A stretch of 64,000 nucleotides of DNA from Pseudomonas alkylphenolica. GTDB taxonomy: Bacteria; Pseudomonadota; Gammaproteobacteria; Pseudomonadales; Pseudomonadaceae. A program made the translations under genes and the position numbers. The notes beneath the pieces were generated by a model. It was given only the letters and a program-made list of their open reading frames with translations. It made no database searches and had not been told where the DNA came from. Below are positions 45,753 to 56,103 of the stretch, in pieces (positions within the stretch are counted from its first letter, which is position 1; each line of letters begins with the position of its first letter). The stretch is from contig NZ_QJRG01000042.1 of the NCBI RefSeq assembly GCF_004025535.1, positions 186,001 through 250,000 of the forward strand. The letters are read 5' to 3'.

Positions 45753-46409
45753 TCAGAAGGTCATCTCTTTGACATCGTCGGCGACGATCAGCTTGCCTGC
45801 GGTCTTCTCGATAATCTCTTCGACGGTCACACCCGGTGCGGTTTCGCGCAGGATGAAAGCGCCGTTTTCGATTTCCAGGTAGGCCAGGTCAGTCAGCACC
45901 TTGCGGATGCAACCGGCGCCGGTCAGCGGCAGGCTGCAGCGCGACAGCAGTTTGGACTCGCCGTCTTTGGAGGCATGGGTCATGGTGACGATGATGTTGT
46001 CGGCGCCGGCCACCAGGTCCATCGCCCCGCCCATGCCCTTGACCAGTTTGCCGGGGATCATCCACGAGGCGATGTTGCCTTCGACGTCGACCTCGAAGGC
46101 GCCCAGCACGGTCAGGTCGACATGACCGCCACGGATCATGGCGAAGGATTCAGCGGAGCTGAAAATCGACGCGCCACGGCGGGCCGTCACGGTTTGCTTG
46201 CCGGCGTTGATCATGTCGGCATCAAGCTGCGCTTCGGTCGGGAATTCGCCCATGCCCAGCAGGCCGTTTTCCGATTGCAGCATCACGTCCATGTCCGCCG
46301 GGACGTAGTTGGCCACCAGGGTTGGAATGCCGATGCCGAGGTTGACGTAGTAACCGTCCTTGAGTTCGCGGGCGACGCGTTGAGCCATTTGTTCGCGGGT
46401 AAGTGCCAT
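45753..46409 (-). CDS. 3-oxoacid CoA-transferase, subunit B
   Basis: This 218-residue subunit carries the catalytic glutamate E47 in SENGLLGMG and the family pattern YVNLGIGIPTLVANYVP. With subunit A it moves CoA between succinyl-CoA or acetyl-CoA and a 3-keto or short-chain acid such as acetoacetate. It lies 36 bases after the subunit A gene. AtoA/ScoB is the nearest named type; the acceptor is inferred from family, not visible. Confidence 0.88.
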   Translation of the reverse strand: MALTREQMAQRVARELKDGYYVNLGIGIPTLVANYVPADMDVMLQSENGLLGMGEFPTEAQLDADMINAGKQTVTARRGASIFSSAESFAMIRGGHVDLTVLGAFEVDVEGNIASWMIPGKLVKGMGGAMDLVAGADNIIVTMTHASKDGESKLLSRCSLPLTGAGCIRKVLTDLAYLEIENGAFILRETAPGVTVEEIIEKTAGKLIVADDVKEMTF

Positions 46410-46445
46410 GGTCAGGATCTCTTTGTTGTTCTGTTCGGGGATGGG

Positions 46446-47144
46446 TCAGGCTTTGAGGGTGCGTTTTTCGATACGCTTCTCGAAGGTGCCGACAATCACC
46501 CGGTCGACATAGATACCCGGGGTATGGATCTCGGTAGGTAACAGCACACCCGGCTCGACGATCTCCTCGACCTCGACCACAGTGATCTTGCCGGCGGTGG
46601 CAGCCAGCGGGTTGAAGTTCTGGGCGGTGTTGCGGTACACCACGTTGCCGTAGTGGTCAGCCTTCCAGCCTTTGACGATGGCGAAGTCGCCGGTAATGGC
46701 TTCTTCCATGATGTACTTGCGACCGTTGAACTCACGCACTTCCTTGCCGTCGGCAACCGGGGTGCCGTAACCGGTAGCGGTGAAGAACGCCGGGATGCCC
46801 GCGCCGCCTGCACGCATTTTTTCCGCCAGGGTACCTTGCGGGGTCAGTTCGACTTCCAGCTCGCCGCTGAGCAACTGGCGCTCGAATTCGGCGTTTTCGC
46901 CGACATAGGAGGCGATCATCTTGCGGATCTGGTGGTCTTCGAGCAGCACGCCCAGGCCAAAGCCATCGACGCCGCAGTTGTTGGAAACCACGGTGAGGCC
47001 CTTGACGCCGCGGCGCTTGATCTCGTTGATGAGGTTTTCCGGGATGCCGCACAGGCCAAAACCGCCGGCCAGTACTGTCATGTTGTCGGTCAGGCCTTCA
47101 AGAGCCTGTTCATAGGTTGCTACGCGCTTGTCCAGTCCGGCCAT
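46446..47144 (-). CDS. 3-oxoacid CoA-transferase, subunit A
   Basis: This 232-residue subunit has the glycine-rich CoA-binding loop [16 protein letters not shown] (about 25-40) and the pattern [16 protein letters not shown]. It pairs with the downstream subunit B. The start at 47144 has AAGGCGGA upstream. A divergent LysR regulator lies 137 bases away in an AT-rich promoter region, and an aldo/keto reductase follows that regulator, suggesting a small ketone- or keto-acid catabolic unit. Confidence 0.88.
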   Translation of the reverse strand: MAGLDKRVATYEQALEGLTDNMTVLAGGFGLCGIPENLINEIKRRGVKGLTVVSNNCGVDGFGLGVLLEDHQIRKMIASYVGENAEFERQLLSGELEVELTPQGTLAEKMRAGGAGIPAFFTATGYGTPVADGKEVREFNGRKYIMEEAITGDFAIVKGWKADHYGNVVYRNTAQNFNPLAATAGKITVVEVEEIVEPGVLLPTEIHTPGIYVDRVIVGTFEKRIEKRTLKA

Positions 47145-47281
47145 GCTGATCCGCCTTTTGTAGTTGTTGATCCGACAAGGGTGTCGGCGAGCGTTTGCGC
47201 CATCTTCACCCCATTGCACTTATTTGTTAATTTTGTTTTTGTGATCGTTTAATTAATTTTTCAAAAGAATAGCCCACCCTG

Positions 47282-48187
47282 ATGAACGTCAAACAGCTGC
47301 GCGCCTTTGTCACCGTCGCCAAATTCCAGAGCTTCGCTCAGGCCGGCGAGCACCTGCACGTCTCGCAGCCGGCCCTGAGCCTGACGATCAAGGCCCTTGA
47401 AGACAATCTGGGCGGTGCCCTGCTCAGCCGTACCACCCGCAGTGTCAGCCTGACCCCCGAAGGTGAAGTATTGCTGCCCCTGGCCCGGCAACTACTGGCT
47501 GATTGGGACAACACTGAAGAACTGCTGCGCCAGCGCTTCACCCTGCAACTGGGCCGGGTGTCCATCGCCGCCATGCCGGCCTTTGCCGGCAACCTGCTGC
47601 CGGCCACACTCAAGGAGTTTCGCCAGCGCTACCCGCGGGTCAACGTCACCGTGCACGACGTCATCAACGAGCAGGTACTGGAACTGGTGCGCCATCGCCG
47701 CGTCGAACTGGGCATCGGCTTTGAACCGGAGGCCAGCGAGCCGATGCTGTTCAAACCGTTGTACCTGGACCGCTTCGTCGCGGTGGTCCCCACCGACTCG
47801 CCCCTGGCCCGGCAGCAACAGGTCACCTGGCGCGAACTGCTGGCCGAAGACTTCATCGCCCTGCAACGGCCTTCGGCGGTGCGCCTGTTACTGGAGCAGC
47901 ACCTGGCGGCCGAACATGGCAAGCTGGCAGTGGCGTTCGAGAGTCACCAGCTGTCGACCATCGGCCGCATGGTTGCCAATGGCCTGGGCGTCAGTGCAGT
48001 ACCGGCCTTGTGCATTCGCCAGATGGAAGAGCTCGGCGCCCATTGCGTGGCCCTGGTCGAACCGGTCATCGAACGACGCCTTGGCGTGTTCCTTCTGGCT
48101 GATCATAAACTCTCGGCTGCAGCCCAGGCGCTGCTCGATGTACTACAGCAATCAACCCGCTCCCAGGAGGTGAAATGCGTACAGTGA
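47282..48187 (+). CDS. LysR-type regulator of the CoA-transferase/aldo-keto reductase unit
   Basis: This 301-residue protein has an HTH at about 3-60 (QSFAQAGEHLHVSQPALSLTIKALEDNLG) and an effector domain after residue 90. It is divergent from the CoA-transferase genes, which share its AT-rich upstream region (47145-47281). Its 3' end overlaps the aldo/keto reductase start by 13 bases, so the reductase is co-transcribed. The AGGAGG for the reductase lies inside this gene. Confidence 0.87.
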   Translation: MNVKQLRAFVTVAKFQSFAQAGEHLHVSQPALSLTIKALEDNLGGALLSRTTRSVSLTPEGEVLLPLARQLLADWDNTEELLRQRFTLQLGRVSIAAMPAFAGNLLPATLKEFRQRYPRVNVTVHDVINEQVLELVRHRRVELGIGFEPEASEPMLFKPLYLDRFVAVVPTDSPLARQQQVTWRELLAEDFIALQRPSAVRLLLEQHLAAEHGKLAVAFESHQLSTIGRMVANGLGVSAVPALCIRQMEELGAHCVALVEPVIERRLGVFLLADHKLSAAAQALLDVLQQSTRSQEVKCVQ

Positions 48188-49002
48188 AGTTTGCCGGCAC
48201 AACCGTAGCGGCCATCGGCCAAGGTACCTGGTACATGGGTGAGGACCCAGGCCAGCGCAACCATGAAGTGGCGGCCCTGCAACAGGGTATCGAGCTGGGC
48301 CTGACATTGATCGACAGCGCCGAGATGTATGCCGAGGGCGGTGCGGAAGAGGTGGTGGGCCAGGCCATTGCCGGGCGTCGCGACCAGGTGTTCCTGGTCA
48401 GCAAGGTCTACCCGCACAACGCCAGCCGCAACGGTGTGCCCGCCGCGTGCGAACGCAGCCTCAAACGCCTGGGCACCGATTACATCGACCTGTACTTGCT
48501 GCACTGGCGTGGCCAGTATCCGCTGGAAGAAACCGTCGAAGCCTTCGAGCGCCTGCGTGAAGCCGGCAAGATCGGGCGCTGGGGCGTGTCGAACCTGGAT
48601 GTCGACGACCTGCGTGAGCTGTACCAATACAGCGACAACTGCGCCACCAACCAGGTGCTGTACAACCCGTCGCAACGCGGCATTGAATTCGACCTGCTGC
48701 CCTGGAGCCGCAAACGCCAGTTGCCGATCATGGCCTACTGTCCGCTGGCGCAGGCCGGCCGCCTGCTCAAGCACCCGACGTTGCAGGAAATTGCCGAGCG
48801 TCATGGTGCCACCCCGGCCCAGGTGTGCCTGGCCTGGGTCACCCGTCAGGACGGCGTGATTGCCATCCCCAAGGCGGTGACGCCCGAACATGTACGCCTG
48901 AATGCGGCAGCAGCCAACCTGAGCCTGAGCAGCGAAGACCTGCGCGCGATTGACCGCGCCTTCCCGGCGCCAACCCGCAAGCAGCACCTGGCCATGGTTT
49001 GA
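48175..49002 (+). CDS. Aldo/keto reductase
   Basis: This 275-residue AKR has the tetrad D47, Y52, K77 and a His near 110 (DLYLLHWRG), and the C-terminal nucleotide-binding IPKAVTPEHV. It would reduce a carbonyl with NADPH. The start is fixed by a perfect AGGAGG at 48165-48170 inside the LysR gene, with which it overlaps by 13 bases. The specific substrate is unknown; a 3-keto or short-chain compound is suggested by the CoA-transferase nearby. Confidence 0.87.
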   Translation: MRTVKFAGTTVAAIGQGTWYMGEDPGQRNHEVAALQQGIELGLTLIDSAEMYAEGGAEEVVGQAIAGRRDQVFLVSKVYPHNASRNGVPAACERSLKRLGTDYIDLYLLHWRGQYPLEETVEAFERLREAGKIGRWGVSNLDVDDLRELYQYSDNCATNQVLYNPSQRGIEFDLLPWSRKRQLPIMAYCPLAQAGRLLKHPTLQEIAERHGATPAQVCLAWVTRQDGVIAIPKAVTPEHVRLNAAAANLSLSSEDLRAIDRAFPAPTRKQHLAMV

Positions 49003-49059
49003 GTTCGATAGTTGCGTAGAGGGATGGCGACCGTTGCGCGGCCCCGGAATAGAAGCGCT

Positions 49060-52000
49060 TCAGTGGAAATCCCGGCTCCGCACATCCAGCCCCTGCAACA
49101 GGTGGCTGAGGTCTTCCAGGCGCTGGGCGATCAGGTGGCGCACGCCGCTCTCACACTCAAGCCGTCCACTCACCCGCAGCAACCGGGCGCCTATCAGGGC
49201 CCGGCGCTGACGCTCGGCCAGTTCACGCCAGACCACCACGTTGACGTTGCCGAACTCGTCCTCAAGGGTGACAAAGGTCACGCCACTGGCCGTCTGCGGG
49301 CGCTGCCGGCCGGTTACCAGCCCGGCCACACTGACCTTGTCACCATGCTCGGCCTGCTCCAGCTCCAGCGAACTGCGACAGCCCAACACCGCGAGACGGC
49401 GACGCAATAACGTCAGCGGATGCGGCCCCAGCGTCGTACCGACACTGGCATAGTCGGCGAACATGTCCTCGCCAACCGACGGCTGCGGCAAGCTCACCGG
49501 CGCCTCCTCAGGCGCCTCGACCCCGGCAAACAGCGGCAACTGCGCCTGCACCGCCGCCACACTCCAGCGCGCCCGGTAGCGATCACTGGCCAGCCCGCGC
49601 AAGGCGCCCGCATCGGCCAGCAGCTCGCGCGCACGGGCATCGAGGTGCGCTCGCTGGCAGAGGTCACCGACATCACGCCAGCGCGCCTCGGCCCGCGCCT
49701 GCTCGATGCGCCGGGCATCCTCCTGGCGAAAGCCGCGAACCTGCCGCAACCCCAGGCGCAGGGCCAACGCCTGCCCCGCCCCCGGCTCCAGGCTGCAGTC
49801 CCAGTCACTGTGGCAAACGTCCACCGGACGAATCTCGATGCGATGACGGCGCGCATCCTGAAGGATCTGGTCGGGGCTGTAGAAGCCCATGGGCCAGCTG
49901 TTGATCAGCGCGCAGGCGTAGATCGCCGGCTCATGGCACTTGAGCCAGCAACTGGCGTAGGTCAGCAAGGCGAAGCTGGCGGCGTGGGACTCCGGAAAGC
50001 CATAACTGCCAAAACCTTTGATCTGCTCAAAAATGCGTTCGGCGAACTCGCTGCTGTAACCGTTGCCGAGCATGCCTTTGATCAGTCGTTCACGGTGCGG
50101 CTCCAGGCCACCGTGACGTTTCCAGGCGGCCATGGCCCGCCGCAGCTGATCGGCCTCGCCCGCCGAATAGCCGCCGGCGACCATCGCCAGCTCCATCACC
50201 TGCTCCTGGAACAACGGCACGCCCAGGGTGCGCTCGAACACTGCGCGCAGCTCGGGTGACGGATAGCTCACCGGCTCCAGGCCCTGACGCCGGCGCAGGT
50301 AAGGGTGGACCATGTCGCCCTGGATCGGCCCGGGCCGGACGATGGCCACCTCGATCACCAGGTCGTAGAAATTCTTCGGTTTGAGCCGCGGCAACATGGC
50401 CATCTGCGCCCGCGACTCGATCTGGAACACGCCGACGGTGTCGGCGCGGCCGATCATTTCATAGGTGGCCGCGCAATCGGCAGGGATCTGCGCCAGGCTC
50501 AGCCGGCGCCCGCGGTGGCGGTACAACAGGTCGAAACAGCGGCGCAAGGCACTGAGCATGCCCAGGGCGAGGATATCGACCTTGAGCAGGCCAACCAGGT
50601 CGAGGTCATCCTTGTCCCACTGGATCACCGTGCGGCCGTCCATGGCAGCGTTCTCCACCGGCACCAGGGTGTCCAGCGGCTGCTCGCTGATAACAAAACC
50701 ACCCGGGTGCTGCGACAGGTGCCGGGGAAAGCCGATCAATTCCCCGGTCAGCGTCAGCACCCGGTGCAGCAACGGACTGTCGGCGTCGAAACCGGCTTCG
50801 GCCAGTTGTTCGGCTGAAGGCAAGCGGTCACTCCAGCGGCCACAGCAATCGGCCAGGGCATTGATCTGCGCCACCGGCAGGCCCAACACCCGGGCGATAT
50901 CGCGTACCGCGCCTGCGGCATGGTAGGTACTGGCCACGGCAGTCAGGGCGGCACGATGGCGACCGTAGCGACTGAACACATACTGCAGGACTTCTTCGCG
51001 GCGCTCGTGTTCGAAATCGACATCGATATCGGGCGGTTCGTCGCGTTCACGGGACAGGAAACGCTCGAACAGCAGGTGGCTGCGCATCGGGTCGAGCTCG
51101 GTAATGCCCAGCACGAAACACACCACCGAGTTGGCCGCCGAGCCACGCCCCTGGCAGAGAATGCCCTGGCCACGGGCAAAGTTGACGATGTCGTGGACGG
51201 TGAGGAAATAGCTTTCGTAGTTCAACTCGGCAATCAGCCCGAGCTCGTGCTCCAGGGCCTGGCGCGCTTTCGCCTCAATGCCGCCCGGCCAGCGCCAGCC
51301 TGCCCCTTTCTCGCACAGATGACGTAGCCAGGCACTGGCCGTGTGCCCCTCGGGGACCAGCTCGCGCGGGTACTGGTAACGCAACTGGCTCAGGTCGAAA
51401 CGGCAACGGGCGGCAATGCGCAAGGTTTCCTCGAGCAAGGCCGGCGGATACAGCTCGGCCAGCTGTGCCAGCGGCCGCAGGTGGCGCTCGCCGTTGGCGA
51501 ACAGGCGTTGCCCGGCCTGCGCCACGGTGCAGTGATGACGGATGGCGGTCATGCTGTCTTGCAGCGCCCGACGCCCGCGGGCATGCATGTGCACATCGCC
51601 GCTCGCCACCGCGGCGATGCCCAGGCTCTTTGCCAGGGCCAGCAGTTGTTGCAGGCGCTGGCCATCGTCGGCACCGCGGTGCAACGCCACCGCCAGCCAC
51701 AGGCGCTCTGCAAAGCGCGCTTGCAGCCACTGACCGACCTGCAGGTCATGCGCATCGCCGTCTGGCAGCCACAGTGCCAACAGGCCGTCCAGCGGGCCAT
51801 CAAAGTCTTCACGCAGGACCTGATAGGCACCCTTCTCCGCCCGCCGTCGCCCCAGGGTAATCAGCCGGCACAGGTGCTGGTAGCCCGTCAGGTTCTCGGC
51901 CAGCAGCACCAGCTTGGGCCCCTCGTGCACACGGATTTCACTGCCGACGATCAACGGCAGCTCCACCGCCTTGGCTGCCTGCCAGGCGCGGACGATCCCG

Positions 52001-52146
52001 GCCAGGGTGCACTCATCAGTGATCGCCAACGCCTGATAGCCCTGGTGGCGGGCGCGGCGAAACAGCTCCTGGGCACTGGAAGCACCACGCTGGAAGCTGA
52101 AGTTGGACAGGCAGTGCAGCTCGGCATAGGCCACCGGTGTCGTCAT
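49060..52146 (-). CDS. dnaE2: Error-prone DNA polymerase DnaE2 (ImuC)
   Basis: This 1028-residue C-family polymerase has an N-terminal PHP domain ([18 protein letters not shown]...), the active-site PDIDVDFE motif in the palm (about 390), and a C-terminal OB domain ([18 protein letters not shown]). It is the catalytic subunit of the SOS mutasome. I start at ATG 52146, which overlaps the imuB stop as ATGA; an earlier ATG seven codons upstream lies inside imuB. It is the last gene of the lexA2-imuA-imuB-dnaE2 operon. Confidence 0.95.
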   Translation of the reverse strand: MTTPVAYAELHCLSNFSFQRGASSAQELFRRARHQGYQALAITDECTLAGIVRAWQAAKAVELPLIVGSEIRVHEGPKLVLLAENLTGYQHLCRLITLGRRRAEKGAYQVLREDFDGPLDGLLALWLPDGDAHDLQVGQWLQARFAERLWLAVALHRGADDGQRLQQLLALAKSLGIAAVASGDVHMHARGRRALQDSMTAIRHHCTVAQAGQRLFANGERHLRPLAQLAELYPPALLEETLRIAARCRFDLSQLRYQYPRELVPEGHTASAWLRHLCEKGAGWRWPGGIEAKARQALEHELGLIAELNYESYFLTVHDIVNFARGQGILCQGRGSAANSVVCFVLGITELDPMRSHLLFERFLSRERDEPPDIDVDFEHERREEVLQYVFSRYGRHRAALTAVASTYHAAGAVRDIARVLGLPVAQINALADCCGRWSDRLPSAEQLAEAGFDADSPLLHRVLTLTGELIGFPRHLSQHPGGFVISEQPLDTLVPVENAAMDGRTVIQWDKDDLDLVGLLKVDILALGMLSALRRCFDLLYRHRGRRLSLAQIPADCAATYEMIGRADTVGVFQIESRAQMAMLPRLKPKNFYDLVIEVAIVRPGPIQGDMVHPYLRRRQGLEPVSYPSPELRAVFERTLGVPLFQEQVMELAMVAGGYSAGEADQLRRAMAAWKRHGGLEPHRERLIKGMLGNGYSSEFAERIFEQIKGFGSYGFPESHAASFALLTYASCWLKCHEPAIYACALINSWPMGFYSPDQILQDARRHRIEIRPVDVCHSDWDCSLEPGAGQALALRLGLRQVRGFRQEDARRIEQARAEARWRDVGDLCQRAHLDARARELLADAGALRGLASDRYRARWSVAAVQAQLPLFAGVEAPEEAPVSLPQPSVGEDMFADYASVGTTLGPHPLTLLRRRLAVLGCRSSLELEQAEHGDKVSVAGLVTGRQRPQTASGVTFVTLEDEFGNVNVVVWRELAERQRRALIGARLLRVSGRLECESGVRHLIAQRLEDLSHLLQGLDVRSRDFH

Positions 52147-53558
52147 GCAAACCAGCCTTGCAGCCACAACGGCCCGTCTTCGCCCAGGTTACGGTAAGCC
52201 CAGGCGTACAACCCGGTCGGGGTCTGCACCCGGTAGTAGTCGCGGCGCACATCGCCGCCATCCCACCAGCCGGATTCGATCCGCTCGGCGCCGGTCAGCA
52301 GTTGCACACCTACCCCAGGCAAGGCCTGGGGCGCGGCCAGCAACCAGCCTGGGCGCGGCGACGGTGGTGTGGCTGGCGCCCGTGTCATGCCGCTGTCGAG
52401 TTGCCAGGCGCACTCCGGACGATGGTCGGCCTGGGCCGCCAGACCGCGCACCGCGTTGTCGCCCAGGCGCGCACGCAGACGTTCGCGCAACTGCTCCCAG
52501 GGCTGGTTCTGCTGCGGGCGCGGGTCGAACAGTTCACGGTGCTGCGGCACAAAGGCCGGCAGGTCTTCGGCCAGCAACCGCAAGTTGCGCACCGGCGCGC
52601 CCAGCTGCAGTTGCTCCAGGCGCCCCCGGGCCAGCTCGAACAGCATCAGCGGATCGCGCTCGGCGGCCAGCAGGCCTACGGCCACGCAGGTATCGGCCAC
52701 TTCGGCATGTTCCAGGTGCAGGGTAAAACGCTGCACGCCACTGTCGCGACCGGCCAGAAACGCGGCCAGGTCGTTGATCAGGCGGCGCAGGGGGAAGAGC
52801 AAGGCCTGATGGGACTCGACATCGAAATTCAGCTCCAGCCGGGCATCGAAGCGATCCGGTGGCAGGTAGAAAGTCAACGCCATGGGCCGCAGCCCCAGCA
52901 GGCGATCCAGGTGCAGTTGCACCGCTGCGGCAAAGCGCAGGGCCAGCGCCTGACGCGGTAACGCCATGACCTGGCCGAGCCGGCGCAGGCCCATGCGGGC
53001 AAAGGCACTGGCCGCCTCGGCGGGCAGCCCGACCCGCTCAATGGGCAGTTGCTCCAGCGCTGCGCGGGTCTGTTCGGGGCAATCGAGTGCCAACCCGTCA
53101 TGGCAGTTGGCGAGCATCCGCGCGGCGACCGGGTTGCTGGCCAGGACAATGCGATGCCGGAACCCCAGGGCGCTCAGCTCGGCGCGCAAGCGCGCTTCGA
53201 ACGCAGGCCAGGGGCCAAACAGCCCCAGGCTGGATTCGACTTCCAGCAACAATACCCGTGGGTAATGCAGGCTGACCTGGGAACTGAAGCGGTACGCCCA
53301 GGCCGCAAGCAGTTGCTGCAACCCATTGATAGCCGTCGGGTCATGGTCGACACAGGTGAAATGCCCAGCCAGCGCCTGGGCCGTGGTCAGTGCCTGACCG
53401 GCACGCAGGCCAAGCGCTGCCGCCGCCGGGTTGACCGCCTGCAACACCCGGCGTTGCGGAGGGCCACTGAGCAACGCCAGCGGCGTGTCAGGATCGTCGC
53501 GCCCGCGCAGCACGGCGTCGAGTGCCAGCTGCGGCAGCACAATACAAGCCCAGAGCAT
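52143..53558 (-). CDS. imuB: ImuB, Y-family polymerase-like accessory protein
   Basis: This 471-residue protein has the Y-family fold, but the catalytic residues are missing. The motif I acidic residue is not present in [13 protein letters not shown], and the SIDE-like motif reads [12 protein letters not shown]. ImuB proteins are thus inactive polymerases that bridge ImuA, DnaE2 and the sliding clamp. It starts 6 bases after imuA and overlaps dnaE2 by 4 bases. Confidence 0.93.
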   Translation of the reverse strand: MLWACIVLPQLALDAVLRGRDDPDTPLALLSGPPQRRVLQAVNPAAAALGLRAGQALTTAQALAGHFTCVDHDPTAINGLQQLLAAWAYRFSSQVSLHYPRVLLLEVESSLGLFGPWPAFEARLRAELSALGFRHRIVLASNPVAARMLANCHDGLALDCPEQTRAALEQLPIERVGLPAEAASAFARMGLRRLGQVMALPRQALALRFAAAVQLHLDRLLGLRPMALTFYLPPDRFDARLELNFDVESHQALLFPLRRLINDLAAFLAGRDSGVQRFTLHLEHAEVADTCVAVGLLAAERDPLMLFELARGRLEQLQLGAPVRNLRLLAEDLPAFVPQHRELFDPRPQQNQPWEQLRERLRARLGDNAVRGLAAQADHRPECAWQLDSGMTRAPATPPSPRPGWLLAAPQALPGVGVQLLTGAERIESGWWDGGDVRRDYYRVQTPTGLYAWAYRNLGEDGPLWLQGWFA

Positions 53559-53564
53559 GATCCA

Positions 53565-54182
53565 TCAGCCTCGCCCGGGGCAGGCAATGGGTGCCGCCGG
53601 AGCCAGGCCGCCGCGGCACTTGAGCACCCGCCATTGGGCCGGGCGGGCATCGACGGCAATGCGCAAGGCAGCGGGTGAAGGGTTCAGCGCCACCTGCAGG
53701 GGGCGCAAGGCAAACGCCAGGGTCTGGCCGCTTTCGGCGGCCACCTGCAAGCGGCGCAAGGCACGGTCGTCGGCCTTGTGCGGCCAGCACAGCACCGCGC
53801 CACAACTGCCCGAACGCAAGCATTGTTCGGCCGCCCAGAGCACCTCGTCGGCCGCCGCCTCGACCAGCGCCAGCTGCTGCAGATCGACCCCGGCGGCCTG
53901 CCAGGCCGGGGCGTAGGGAATGAACGGCGGCGCAATCAGCACCACCCGCTCACCGCTGGTGGTCAGGCGCGCCAGGCTTGGCCAGAGCAATTGCAGCTCG
54001 CCGCAGCCCTCAGCGGCCAGCAATACCTCGGTCAGGGCGGCGGGCGGCCACCCGCCGCCCGGCAAGGCGCTGTCGAGCACGGCATGGCCAGTGGGCTGCA
54101 AACCCTTGCACTGGACCTGCGGGCGGCCCTTCCAGACCCGTTGCTGGTCGAGCAGCCCGTCGAGGCTGATCAGCGCGCCCAT
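53565..54182 (-). CDS. imuA: ImuA, RecA-like SOS mutasome subunit
   Basis: This 205-residue protein resembles the SulA/RecA-like ImuA group (VQCKGLQPTGHAVLDSALPGGGWPPAALTEVLLA and SGERVVLIAPPFIPYAPAWQAAGVDLQQLALVEAA). The P-loop is degenerate. In other bacteria ImuA is needed with ImuB and DnaE2 for damage-induced mutagenesis. Its ATG overlaps the lexA2 stop by one base, which fits a single coupled transcript. Confidence 0.92.
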   Translation of the reverse strand: MGALISLDGLLDQQRVWKGRPQVQCKGLQPTGHAVLDSALPGGGWPPAALTEVLLAAEGCGELQLLWPSLARLTTSGERVVLIAPPFIPYAPAWQAAGVDLQQLALVEAAADEVLWAAEQCLRSGSCGAVLCWPHKADDRALRRLQVAAESGQTLAFALRPLQVALNPSPAALRIAVDARPAQWRVLKCRGGLAPAAPIACPGRG

Positions 54183-54802
54183 CAGCCGCGCCTCACCAGG
54201 CCACAGAACACGCCTTCGATCGCGAAGTCCTGCCCCGGGCCCACCTCGATGGGCGCATAAGCCGGGTTGCGCGGCAGCAAGCGGTAGTGCGCGGCGCTGA
54301 CCCGCTCGAAACGCTTGATCGTCACCTCGCCATCGAGGCGCGCGACGATGATCTGCCCGTCACGGGCCTCGGCCTGTTGCTTGATGCCCACCAGGTCGCC
54401 GTCGAGGATGCCGTCTTCGAGCATCGAGTCGCCGCGCACCTTGAGCAGGTAGTCAGGTGAGCGGCTGAACAGCTGGGCGTCGAGCATCAGTTGCTCGTGG
54501 ATGTCGACGTCCGGGCCAATCGGCCGCCCGGCGGCCACCTGCCCCAGCACCGGGATTTCCAGCACCTCGGGGCGGCGCAACACCCCGGCCAGGCGAATGC
54601 CGCGGGCCTGGTTGGGGGTGACTTCGATGAAACCGGCCTCGCACAACGCCTGGATGTGCTTGCGCGCCACGCTGCGCGAGGCAAAACCGAAGGCCGTGGC
54701 GATATCGGCCAGGCTCGGGGGCTGGCCATGGTCGGCGATACGCTCGCGAATGAACGTGAGGATCGCACTGCGTTTGGGAGATAGTGTGCTCATGGAGTAC
54801 AT
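54182..54802 (-). CDS. lexA2: LexA2 repressor of the SOS mutagenesis cassette
   Basis: This 206-residue repressor has an N-terminal winged HTH (about 9-70, PPSLADIATAFGFASRSVARKHIQAL), the self-cleavage site A91-G92 in VAAGRP, and the catalytic dyad S126 (RGDSM) and K163 (TIKRF). RecA filaments trigger its self-cleavage and derepress the operon. The start at 54802 has AAAAGAG upstream; ATG 54793 is an alternative. The GTAC-N4-GTAC palindrome overlaps the start codon, which implies tight autoregulation. Confidence 0.93.
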   Translation of the reverse strand: MYSMSTLSPKRSAILTFIRERIADHGQPPSLADIATAFGFASRSVARKHIQALCEAGFIEVTPNQARGIRLAGVLRRPEVLEIPVLGQVAAGRPIGPDVDIHEQLMLDAQLFSRSPDYLLKVRGDSMLEDGILDGDLVGIKQQAEARDGQIIVARLDGEVTIKRFERVSAAHYRLLPRNPAYAPIEVGPGQDFAIEGVFCGLVRRG

Positions 54803-54808
54803 TTGTAC
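54797..54808. promoter_or_regulatory. LexA2 operator (GTAC-ATTT-GTAC)
   Basis: A perfect palindrome with 4-base arms overlaps the lexA2 start codon and lies just downstream of its ribosome site. Work on P. putida showed LexA2 uses a GTAC-N4-GTGC-like box, distinct from the E. coli-type box of LexA1. Its position would block transcription of the whole cassette and may also affect the divergent HAD gene 72 bases away. Confidence 0.75.
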
Positions 54809-54879
54809 TCTTTTGTGCGCGCACTGACCAGCCCCCTCGATCGGGTTATGATGAGCGGCCTTTGCAAGGGATGCCTTAC

Positions 54880-55536
54880 ATGCTTGAAGCCCTGTTGTTC
54901 GACCTCGACGGTACCCTGACCGATACCGACAAACTTCACCTGCTGGCCATGCAACAACTGCTGCTCGAAGAAGGCCGGGTACTGACCGAAGCAGAATTCG
55001 ACGCCCACGTCAGCGGCCGTGCCAATGCCGACCTGTGCCGCTACCTGTTCCCTGGGCGCCCGCTGGCCGAGCACCAGGCCTTTGCCGACCGCAAAGAAGC
55101 GCGCTTTCGCGCCTTGTCACCGACCTTGCAGCCCACCGCCGGGTTGCTGCGCCTGCTTGAACATGCCGAGCAGGCCGGTATCGGCATGGCCGTAGTGACC
55201 AACGCGCCCCGCGCCAATGCCGTGCACATGCTCGACGCCATGGGCCTGGGCGGGCGTTTTGAACATGTACTGGTCGCCGAGGAACTGCTGCGCGCCAAGC
55301 CCGATCCGCTGCCCTACCTGAGCGCGCTTGAGCGTTTGCAGGCCCGCGCCGGGCAGGCATTGGCGTTCGAGGATTCGGTACCGGGGGTGACTGCCGCCAG
55401 CCGGGCCGGGATCTTTACCGTCGGGCTGTCCACCAGCCAACCGGCCGACGCCCTGCTGGCGGCGGGCGCGCAACTGGTCGTGGCAGATTTCGAGGATGCG
55501 CGGTTGTGGACGCTGATAGAGCGGATGTCAGGCTGA
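54880..55536 (+). CDS. HAD-superfamily phosphatase/phosphoglucomutase-like protein
   Basis: This 218-residue protein has HAD motif I FDLDGTLTDTD (7-17), motif II VTNAP and motif IV FEDSVPGVTAA with motif III Lys in LRAKPDP. It is a subfamily IA hydrolase, similar to beta-phosphoglucomutase or small phosphatases. ATG 54880 has AAGGG 9 bases upstream; ATG 54871 is nearer the site. It is divergent from lexA2. The substrate is unknown. Confidence 0.88.
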   Translation: MLEALLFDLDGTLTDTDKLHLLAMQQLLLEEGRVLTEAEFDAHVSGRANADLCRYLFPGRPLAEHQAFADRKEARFRALSPTLQPTAGLLRLLEHAEQAGIGMAVVTNAPRANAVHMLDAMGLGGRFEHVLVAEELLRAKPDPLPYLSALERLQARAGQALAFEDSVPGVTAASRAGIFTVGLSTSQPADALLAAGAQLVVADFEDARLWTLIERMSG

Positions 55537-55541
55537 AGGCG

Positions 55542-55564
55542 GGGCTGCCGGGCAGCCCATTTTG
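55542..55564 (+). terminator. Terminator-like hairpin between HAD and lipoprotein genes
   Basis: The arms GGGCTG and CAGCCC with the loop CCGGG (55542-55558) are followed by ATTTTGAT, 5 bases after the HAD stop and before the convergent lipoprotein stop at 55593. It has a short T-run, so it is a moderate terminator candidate. Confidence 0.5.
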
Positions 55565-55592
55565 ATCAAGCAGGGGCTGGCGCGCTGAAGCC

Positions 55593-55943
55593 TTAGCCAG
55601 AAATGCAGCGAGTCGCCGCAGTTTTCACGTCACCCAGGCGCAGGGGGAAATTGTTCAGGCGTTCGTACAGCTTGATGCTGCTGCCGCTACCGCGCTCGTT
55701 GATGTCCACCAGGGCCGCAGGGCCGCTACCGAGCTTTTGCGGTACCACCAGGCGCAAGCCGTCATGGTACGGCTCCACTTCCAGCGGGCCGCGGGTTTCG
55801 GCCAGTTGCTTCTGTACGCAATCAGCGTATGCCTTGGGCTTCTTGCCGGAAATCACGTTCAAGGTTTCTGGCGAGCGCTCAAGCTCCGACACGCTGACAC
55901 ACCCGCCCAGTGTTGCCGCCAACGCCACTACAACCCACTTCAT
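55593..55943 (-). CDS. Small lipoprotein of unknown function
   Basis: This 116-residue protein has a lipobox at residues 12-15 (LGGC within ATLGGCVSVSELERS), so it is exported and lipid-anchored. The mature part is about 100 residues, with VISGKKPKAYADCVQKQLAETRGPL and a second Cys near the end (ATRCISG). Two Cys after the lipobox Cys could pair. A strong GGTGGAGGTG site precedes the start. I recognise no domain. It converges with the HAD gene. Confidence 0.8.
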   Translation of the reverse strand: MKWVVVALAATLGGCVSVSELERSPETLNVISGKKPKAYADCVQKQLAETRGPLEVEPYHDGLRLVVPQKLGSGPAALVDINERGSGSSIKLYERLNNFPLRLGDVKTAATRCISG

Positions 55944-56103
55944 CAAGCTACACCTCCACCACGGAAAAACACTCTGACCGCGCCAAGACCATTTTGCTCC
56001 CTTGATTGGCAGATTTATCTTGGCCCAGGCACGAAGGGCGGGAGTGTAACCTGTGATCATGGTATCGTTTTGATTTGCCCAAAGATCCATTGCGGAGAGC
56101 AAC

